DNA from: Campylobacteraceae bacterium
GTDB lineage: Bacteria > Campylobacterota > Campylobacteria > Campylobacterales > Sulfurospirillaceae
Assembly: GCA_027040375.1 (NCBI GenBank)
Contig: JALUMJ010000215.1
Coordinates: 1-5,378 of the forward strand
Length of the DNA: 5,378 nt
Direction: 5' to 3'
This document shows, in pieces, positions 1 to 5,378 of this stretch. Position 1 is the stretch's first letter; each line of letters opens with the position of its first letter. Both the position numbers and the translations under genes were made by a program. Under the pieces are notes generated by a model. That model made no database searches. It saw only the letters and a program-made list of their open reading frames with translations, and was not told the origin of the DNA.

Positions 1-101
1 TTTATGAGTTCACTCTTTCTGCTTTCAAAAACTTGAGTACAATCCACACTAGCTCCGTAAGAAAAATTCATCAATATCAAAATCAAATATAATATTTTCA
101 A
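1..101 (-). CDS. MotE-like secreted/periplasmic protein, N-terminal fragment (cut by window edge)
   Basis: A reading frame opens at a TTG at 101-99 and stays open for 33 codons to the left edge. The TTG overlaps the TGA stop of the preceding FliJ-like gene (shared bases TTGA), a usual sign of translational coupling. The peptide starts MKILYLILILMNFSYGAS, which looks like a signal peptide or membrane anchor with possible cleavage near YGA-S. It continues with VDCTQVF and then ESRKSELI. A leader followed by Cys and the E-x-RK-x-EL pattern resembles the small MotE/MgtE-N-like proteins that follow fliJ in Campylobacterota and act in the periplasm in motor or stator function. The only in-frame ATG is codon 11, which would leave too short a leader, so TTG is preferred. 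Family assignment is from memory of gene order and a short N-terminus, so it is tentative. Confidence 0.6.
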   Translation of the reverse strand, partial: MKILYLILILMNFSYGASVDCTQVFESRKSELI

Positions 102-517
102 GTTCTTGATCCTTTATAAAGCATATTGGAAATTTCATCCAAATCTTTCTGCTCTTGTTTTTTCAATTTTTCAATTTTTTTGATAATTTCTTGCTCTTCA
201 AGATATTTTATCTTCTCAAATTCCATCTTTGCTTTTTTATACTCTTGGTATTTGTTAGCAAGTTCCAAGTTTTTAACATTTAGCTCTCTTTGATCTCTAC
301 TTTTTTGGTTATTCAATAGTTTTCTTTGTTCTTGAAAAAGCATCAACACTCTAGCTTCGCCATTTGCAGGGATATTTAGCTGATCGATATCCGTATATAT
401 ATCTTTTATCTTCTTTTCTATTGCTCTTACATTTGATTTAAGTACAAAAAGCTCATTTTCGACTTTTTGTACTTTTTGTTTATTTACTTTGGCAATTTTA
501 CCAAAAATCTTTGACAT
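98..517 (-). CDS. fliJ: FliJ-like coiled-coil protein (flagellar export chaperone family)
   Basis: This gene encodes 139 residues, a usual length for FliJ. The protein is highly charged, rich in Lys, Glu and Gln, has no signal peptide or membrane segment, and is probably almost entirely a two-helix coiled coil. A break around residues 46-56 (LNIPANGEAR) looks like the turn between the helices. The C-terminal part, KYLEEQEIIKK...KKQEQKDLDEISNMLY, matches the Lys/Glu-rich ending and D-E-I/A motif of FliJ proteins. FliJ is the cytosolic stalk of the flagellar type III export ATPase and cycles chaperones with FliH and FliI. The start ATG lies 3 bp after the purA stop and no strong Shine-Dalgarno is visible, so coupled translation is likely. 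The next gene overlaps its stop. Coiled-coil proteins are easily misassigned, so the family call is moderate; the ORF itself is secure. Confidence 0.65.
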   Translation of the reverse strand: MSKIFGKIAKVNKQKVQKVENELFVLKSNVRAIEKKIKDIYTDIDQLNIPANGEARVLMLFQEQRKLLNNQKSRDQRELNVKNLELANKYQEYKKAKMEFEKIKYLEEQEIIKKIEKLKKQEQKDLDEISNMLYKGSRT

Positions 518-520
518 ATT

Positions 521-1839
<1,319 letters not shown>

Positions 1840-1936
1840 TAAGTCATAAAGATGTAAGATGTGAAGTAGCTAGCATGAAGGCTCTACTAGTAGAGTCAAA
1901 TGCTAGATGCTTTGCAGATTGCTTCTTTATGACTTA
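1840..1936. repeat. Hairpin arm 1 of the element
   Basis: A 97-nt inverted repeat. The base is a perfect 13-bp stem (TAAGTCATAAAGA at 1840-1852 with 1924-1936). The middle, 1853-1876 against 1900-1923, stays in register for 24 positions with 16 Watson-Crick pairs, four G-T pairs and four mismatches, ending in a perfect CTAGCAT/ATGCTAG block. The tip holds the 14-bp perfect palindrome CTCTACTAGTAGAG (1882-1895). The G-T pairs are wobble-compatible in the plus-strand fold and become A-C in the minus strand. Confidence 0.88.
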
Positions 1937-1945
1937 TCCAAAGGA
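1937..1945. repeat. Mini-hairpin TCC-AAA-GGA between the two arms
   Basis: The nine bases between the arms are themselves a 3-bp inverted repeat with an AAA loop. If paired, they would form a tiny third lobe and make the junction four-way. A 3-bp palindrome can easily occur by chance, so this rests mainly on its exact placement between the two arms. Confidence 0.4.
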
Positions 1946-2043
1946 CGATAAGAGAAACGCACACACTTGCTTCGTTACAAAGTCTTGGAGCTACTAGTAG
2001 CTCCTGTGACTTTGTGCCTCGCAATTGCACATTTCTCTTATCG
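1946..2043. repeat. Hairpin arm 2 of the element
   Basis: A 98-nt inverted repeat. The base is a perfect 12-bp stem (CGATAAGAGAAA at 1946-1957 with 2032-2043). A poorly matched internal region (1958-1976 against 2016-2031) follows, then an 8-bp stem (ACAAAGTC 1977-1984 with 2008-2015). The tip is the 18-bp perfect palindrome GGAGCTACTAGTAGCTCC (1987-2004). The core CTACTAGTAG is identical to that at the tip of arm 1, although the stems of the two arms differ in sequence. Confidence 0.88.
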
Positions 2044-2075
2044 CTGGTATGCTTAAGTTTGGTACATGATGGCAA
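2044..2075 (-). repeat. Right terminal inverted repeat, overlapping the 3' end of hisZ
   Basis: This is the partner of 1808-1839, with 31 of 32 positions matching in inverted orientation. On the minus strand it is translated as the tail I-A-I-M-Y-Q-T of HisZ and then supplies TAA at 2055-2053. The TA at 2076-2077 directly outside it matches the TA outside the left repeat. The coding overlap is therefore probably a by-product of insertion. Confidence 0.93.
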
Positions 2076-2904
2076 TATCTATAATCGCATCTGTATAAAG
2101 TGCAAAACCCGCGGATTTTGCTCCATCACATGCATAGTTTCCACCTAGTCCCAAAGTTAGATTTTTTTCTATAAACCTAAAAAATAGTCCATCATAATAC
2201 CTCATTTTAGCATAATAAAGTGGAGAAAAAACAACTCTTTCATAACCAATCTTTGCAGCCATCTCTTTCATACTAATAAGCTCACTCTTTAGGTCTTGCG
2301 GAGCCTCGTTTATAACCTCATCCAAACCTTTAAGATTTTCAACTTTAACAAGTTTGTCTAGCCAAGAAACACCAAGAGCAAAAAGCTTTTGTATCTCTCC
2401 TCGCTCAAATATAGCGATATCTAAATCAAATTTTGAAGCTATCATATTTGGTATATTTATATTACAAATTTGCAACAATGGCGAAAGTCCAAAATCATCA
2501 AAAACACTCGAGCTTATATCCACACCAAATGATAAATCTTTTGCACCTACAAATTCCGCACCTATTTGATTTACTTCAAGACTAGGAAATTTAAAAACAG
2601 GCTGTATATAAAACCACTTGTCATTTGCTATGCTTCGTCCTAATCTTTTACTCATAAGCCTAACAACATCCATCGTACTATCAGCTCTTAGAGAGAGTAC
2701 ATGATTGTCGCTATCTGCAAATCTTATAAGCTCTTTTTCTGCTATATTTCCGTGTTGATGATAAGACAAAAAAGGAGTAACTATCTCTTTGAAACCCTCT
2801 TTTTCAAAAATCTCGCTTGCACTATTTTCTATCTCTCTTTTTAGCTTTGCACTTTTTCCAAAGTAAAGCTTACTTCCAACAGGAATCTCGTGTTCATATA
2901 TCAT
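2053..2904 (-). CDS. hisZ: ATP phosphoribosyltransferase regulatory subunit
   Basis: HisZ is a class II histidyl-tRNA-synthetase-like protein with no aminoacylation role. It assembles with the short form of HisG to make the ATP phosphoribosyltransferase that starts histidine biosynthesis. The 283-residue frame has the family N-terminus (PVGSKLYFGKSAKLKREIE, then EGFKEIVTPFLSYHQ), the central FRFADSDN-like region written as IRFADSDNHVLSLRADST with the SLRAD-T motif of synthetase motif 2, and the late GLGGNYACDGAKSAGFALYTDAIID motif-3-like block. The ATG at 2904 lies 6 bp after the aminotransferase stop, and the preceding AAGTAGG may serve as ribosome site. The last seven residues (I-A-I-M-Y-Q-T) and the stop come from the terminal repeat of the inserted element. 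In silico removal gives an ending T-I-L-K-K after IID. The tail exchange is probably harmless because it follows the conserved core. Confidence 0.85.
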   Translation of the reverse strand: MIYEHEIPVGSKLYFGKSAKLKREIENSASEIFEKEGFKEIVTPFLSYHQHGNIAEKELIRFADSDNHVLSLRADSTMDVVRLMSKRLGRSIANDKWFYIQPVFKFPSLEVNQIGAEFVGAKDLSFGVDISSSVFDDFGLSPLLQICNINIPNMIASKFDLDIAIFERGEIQKLFALGVSWLDKLVKVENLKGLDEVINEAPQDLKSELISMKEMAAKIGYERVVFSPLYYAKMRYYDGLFFRFIEKNLTLGLGGNYACDGAKSAGFALYTDAIIDIAIMYQT

Positions 2905-2910
2905 CTTTAC

Positions 2911-4014
2911 CTACTTATATATTTGCTCACAGAAAACTCTGTTTGCAGTTCCATCGTATTTTCTTCTACCTAATTCATCAAGTGCTAACTCTATAGCGTT
3001 TAATGTCCAAGGAGTCTCGTATCCTTCAAAAATCCCCATATGGTTTATGCGAAAAAGAGTGGTCTTTACATGCTCTTGACCACCAGCTATATTTACACCA
3101 TACTTTTGCTTTAAAATCTTTCTTATTTTAGCTGCGTCATCATCTAAAACAGCACTCATAGAATTTGCTGGAGTTTTTGGAAATATGTGAAGACCAAGTG
3201 CTTTTAAAGCTTCTCTTGAAGCATTTGCCCTATTTGCAGTATCGCTGTAAAGTTTCTCTACTCCATCTTTTTCAATTAACTCTAAAACAGCTTTTAGCCC
3301 TATAATCAAAGTCGTAGGAGCAGTCCATGCTGTGGTATTTTGTTTCTGTTTTTTCAACTCAGTTGCGAGGTTAAAATAATACCCCACAGAAGAATCTTCT
3401 ATGCACTCTATAGCATAATCACTTAAGCCAATCATCGATAATCCAGGAGGCAACATAAATGCTTTTTGACTACCTGAAATCAAAGCATCTATATTTGTAG
3501 TGTCGATTTTTTCCACTCCAACAGCAGTGATGCCATCGGCTATGATTTTTATATTTTTGTTTATCTCTTTTGCCGCTTTTGCAATCTCTTCTACAGGATG
3601 TCTAAGACCTCCAGCACTTTCGCAAATCTGCACGCAGATAGTATCTATATCACTATCTTTAAGAAGTGCGGTTTTAACATCTTCTACACTACAAGGCGTA
3701 TCCCAATCGTATTTTAACTCTACATGCGCAATCCCGTAAGCCTCACAGATAAGACCAAATCTCTCACCAAATTTGCCAGCATTTACAACCAAAGCTTTTT
3801 TCTTGCACAAATTTAAAATACTAGCTTCCATAGCACCAGTTCCACTGCTCGCAAGCATCAAAACCTCGCTCATGCCAAACATCTTTTTCAAAAGTCCTCT
3901 TGTAGTCTTAAAAATCTCTTCAAATTCAGGAGTACGATGATGGATAGTAGGCTCACCCATAGCCAAACGAATATTTTCTGGAACAGGAGTCGGTCCAGGA
4001 GTCAATAGCAACAT
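2911..4014 (-). CDS. Class V PLP-dependent aminotransferase (alanine/serine-glyoxylate aminotransferase-like)
   Basis: The 367-residue protein has fold-type I, class V features in order: LLTPGPTPVPENI at the N-terminus, HHRTPEF, the cofactor-phosphate loop SSGTGAMEA (57-64), E132 in the CESAGG stretch, Asp160 (IIADGITAVG) placed to contact the pyridine nitrogen, the Schiff-base lysine K184 in SGSQKAFMLPPG, and R322 in FRINHMG, the usual substrate-carboxylate arginine. It is a cytosolic enzyme moving an amino group between an amino acid and a 2-oxoacid. Relatives include alanine-glyoxylate and serine-glyoxylate aminotransferases, phosphoserine-type enzymes and the so-called hydrogenase small subunit. 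Sequence alone does not fix the substrate. A ribosome site AGAGGG (4028-4023) sits 8 nt before the ATG. hisZ follows after 6 bp, so the two are probably co-transcribed. Confidence 0.92.
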   Translation of the reverse strand: MLLLTPGPTPVPENIRLAMGEPTIHHRTPEFEEIFKTTRGLLKKMFGMSEVLMLASSGTGAMEASILNLCKKKALVVNAGKFGERFGLICEAYGIAHVELKYDWDTPCSVEDVKTALLKDSDIDTICVQICESAGGLRHPVEEIAKAAKEINKNIKIIADGITAVGVEKIDTTNIDALISGSQKAFMLPPGLSMIGLSDYAIECIEDSSVGYYFNLATELKKQKQNTTAWTAPTTLIIGLKAVLELIEKDGVEKLYSDTANRANASREALKALGLHIFPKTPANSMSAVLDDDAAKIRKILKQKYGVNIAGGQEHVKTTLFRINHMGIFEGYETPWTLNAIELALDELGRRKYDGTANRVFCEQIYK

Positions 4015-4022
4015 TTTTACAA

Positions 4023-4049
4023 CCCTCTTATAATTTTTGTTCTATTTTA
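4023..4049 (-). promoter_or_regulatory. Possible promoter and ribosome site for the aminotransferase-hisZ-purA operon
   Basis: The 58-bp gap between the NnrS-like gene and the aminotransferase is the largest native gap in the transcription unit and the natural place for an operon promoter. The minus strand has TAAAAT (4049-4044) as a -10 candidate after a TTTTTGG tract, followed by AGAGGG as ribosome site. No good -35 is seen, and no stem-loop plus U-tract terminator for the upstream gene is visible. Confidence 0.35.
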
Positions 4050-4072
4050 GCCAAAAATAACTTTTTATTTGT

Positions 4073-5269
4073 TTATTTTTTAAATATTAAGATTTTCCCG
4101 TATCTGCATCCCCATATTATAAAGACTAACAACCATATAGTAAAGGCTATATCAAATAAAAAATTTAAATTCCAACTAAATGCTATGCTTACGCTATATA
4201 ATGCCCTTAATACAACTATTAATTGCACAGATAAAAATACATTTTTCTCAAAAGTACTGGCATGTGGTGGTTGACCTGAGTGTCCAAGCACTACTCTTGT
4301 GCCAAAACCAATAAATATAGTAGTTAAGAAGCCAAGGGCTAAAAGATGAATGCCTAGAAAATACATATCTACATGTAAGAATATTTCAAGAGCATTAGAA
4401 ATAGCCGACATAAAAAATGCAACGGGTAGCCAAAAAAGTCCAAGATGTAATACCCACAAGATTGCAGGTGAGTTAAACATAGGCAACTTCCATCTTAAAA
4501 ATTCTTTTATGGTATATATAGCGATAATTAAATCAATGGCAATTTCTAAAGCTTTGATATAACTGACATCTTGCAGTATCACCAAGCCGGTCTTTACGAG
4601 AAAGAGTATAAAAACGGTGCTTATAAATTTTTCATCTTTTGGCTCAAGAGAGTGAGAGAAAAAAGGTATCATTCTTTGTGCCACGCTAAATGTTAAAAAT
4701 ATTAAATACATATAAAAAGAGATACCAATGGCGATATCAAGCTTTAGCAAACCTAAAATTGAAGCTATGAAAAAGAGATGTCCAACTAAACCAAAATACT
4801 GGGCATTTAAAATCCAAAAGGGGTCTTTTTTGTTTTGTGAGCGACTATTGGCGTATATATCACGAAATTTTAAAACCATAAAAATTTGTGCTACAAATAA
4901 AAGAATCATGGCAAAAACCACTAAAATCTCAGTCGTAAATACACCTATCATAAAAAGAAAAGCACCTAGTGTATTTGCATAAAAAAGATTAACATAAAAA
5001 TCTTTTTTTATCACTTCGCCCTGAGTAAATCTAGGAAAAGTAGTGAACAAAAAACCTATAAAAAAGTTTGTAAAAACCAAAAATATCAAAGAATACGCAT
5101 GAAAAAAAGGCACGCTTACATGTAAAGAAAAAACACCCTTATAGCTAAGTGCAAAAACCAACATAAATAATACAGAATTTACAATCCCTAGGGTAAAAAA
5201 TGGCTGATGCGGTTGCGATAAAAAGTAATTTTCTTGGTTTTTTGTAGTTTGAAATTGTAGAGTAGACAT
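4073..5269 (-). CDS. nnrS: NnrS family multi-pass inner-membrane protein
   Basis: This 398-residue, very hydrophobic protein has about 12 likely membrane-spanning segments and no cleavable signal peptide. It shows the NnrS pattern: QPHQPFFTLG just before the first helix, FFHAYSLIF in the second helix region (the WHAHEM-like position), GFLFTTFPRFTQG at its end, FSVAQRMIPFFSH in the middle, and the characteristic HLLALGFLTTIFIGFGTRVVLGHSGQPP near residues 308-335. Conserved His residues in these motifs are thought to bind heme or copper. NnrS proteins are associated with nitric-oxide stress and denitrification, and their exact biochemical role is unsettled. The start at 5269 is supported by a strong AAGGAGG ribosome site 7 nt upstream. 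The gene begins about 30 bp after the 3' end of a group II intron, so its transcript may pass through the intron. Confidence 0.85.
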   Translation of the reverse strand: MSTLQFQTTKNQENYFLSQPHQPFFTLGIVNSVLFMLVFALSYKGVFSLHVSVPFFHAYSLIFLVFTNFFIGFLFTTFPRFTQGEVIKKDFYVNLFYANTLGAFLFMIGVFTTEILVVFAMILLFVAQIFMVLKFRDIYANSRSQNKKDPFWILNAQYFGLVGHLFFIASILGLLKLDIAIGISFYMYLIFLTFSVAQRMIPFFSHSLEPKDEKFISTVFILFLVKTGLVILQDVSYIKALEIAIDLIIAIYTIKEFLRWKLPMFNSPAILWVLHLGLFWLPVAFFMSAISNALEIFLHVDMYFLGIHLLALGFLTTIFIGFGTRVVLGHSGQPPHASTFEKNVFLSVQLIVVLRALYSVSIAFSWNLNFLFDIAFTIWLLVFIIWGCRYGKILIFKK

Positions 5270-5276
5270 TTCTACC

Positions 5277-5283
5277 CCTCCTT
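5277..5283 (-). promoter_or_regulatory. Strong Shine-Dalgarno of the NnrS-family gene
   Basis: The minus strand reads AAGGAGG, 7 nt before the ATG at 5269. It fixes the start codon and shows that the intron inserted upstream left the translation signal intact. Confidence 0.85.
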
Positions 5284-5300
5284 TTTATTTAATTTATTTC

Positions 5301-5320
5301 GGAGTTGCATAATGCCCCTC
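5301..5320 (-). ncRNA. Probable group II intron domain VI with bulged branch-point A
   Basis: Three bases after domain V, the minus strand folds as GGG/CTC plus GCA/TGC around a short loop, leaving two unpaired adenines on the 3' side (5306-5305). A bulged A 7-8 nt from the intron end is the expected lariat branch point. The stem is unusually short, so either this is a minimal domain VI or the 3' end is degenerate. Confidence 0.55.
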
Positions 5321-5323
5321 ACA

Positions 5324-5356
5324 GAACCGTACTTGAAGATTTCCCTCATACGGCTC
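5324..5356 (-). ncRNA. Group II intron domain V (catalytic hairpin)
   Basis: The minus strand starts GAGCCGTATG and ends CAAGTACGGTTC. These halves pair as the lower stem GAGCCGTA/TACGGTTC with the usual G-U step. The catalytic AGC triad is at the second to fourth bases, and a two-base AG sits at the bulge position. The apical part contains GGGAAATC, giving either a GAAA-type or an AAA loop. It is 33 nt, one shorter than the classic 34-nt domain V, owing to a short upper stem. The match over both flanks is too specific for chance. Confidence 0.88.
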
Positions 5357-5378
5357 TTCAACTTAACTCACACATTGT

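Larger units (their letters stand above)
5298..5378 (-). mobile_element. Group II intron, 3' end (continues beyond the right edge)
   Basis: On the minus strand the sequence runs from a GTTGAA linker into a complete domain V, then a TGT linker, a GAGGGGC...CAACTCC hairpin that fits domain VI, and into AT-rich exon DNA before the NnrS-like gene. Group II introns are self-splicing ribozymes and retroelements. The reverse transcriptase/maturase is normally encoded in domain IV, which would lie off the right side. The exact 3' splice site cannot be set from this sequence; it is likely within a few bases of 5296-5301. Whether the intron is complete or a 3' fragment cannot be told here. Confidence 0.8.

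Noticed and set aside
4050..4072. Possible weak AAAAA/TTTTT hairpin as terminator after nnrS
   Set aside because: It is an A/T-only stem without G-C pairs, and such pairing is expected by chance in this composition.

Overview
The window looks like a piece of a Campylobacterota chromosome (Sulfurimonas-, Sulfurospirillum- or Arcobacter-like; genus not resolved). The DNA is AT-rich, genes are tightly packed, and the order hisZ, purA, short coiled-coil FliJ-like gene, secreted MotE-like gene matches my memory of that phylum. All genes are on the minus strand, so transcription runs from right to left.

Reading in the direction of transcription, the right edge (about 5298-5378) is the 3' end of a group II intron. 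Its catalytic domain V and a short domain VI-like hairpin are recognisable, and any intron-encoded protein would lie outside the window. Next come an NnrS-family multi-pass membrane protein (5269-4073), a class V PLP-dependent aminotransferase (4014-2911), HisZ, the regulatory subunit of ATP phosphoribosyltransferase (2904-2053), PurA (1771-521), a FliJ-like coiled-coil protein (517-98), and the start of a signal-peptide-bearing MotE-like protein (101 to the left edge). From the aminotransferase onward the gaps are 6 bp or less or overlapping, except between hisZ and purA. HisZ/HisG and PurA are linked through metabolism: histidine synthesis consumes ATP and releases AICAR, which re-enters purine synthesis upstream of IMP, the PurA substrate.

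The most unusual structure is the roughly 270-bp element between hisZ and purA (1806-2077). It has near-perfect 32-bp terminal inverted repeats flanked by TA on both sides. Inside are two long hairpin arms that abut the terminal stem without a gap and are separated by a 9-nt TCC-AAA-GGA mini-hairpin. Both arms end in the same palindrome core, CTACTAGTAG. The whole element can be drawn as a closed cloverleaf. It encodes no convincing protein and supplies the last seven codons and the stop of hisZ. Removing it in silico with one TA copy gives hisZ a different ending (D-T-I-L-K-K-stop) and a 17-bp gap to purA. This points to a non-autonomous, MITE-like insertion with TA target duplication, as used by Tc1/mariner-IS630 transposases. 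I do not recognise the element as a named family.
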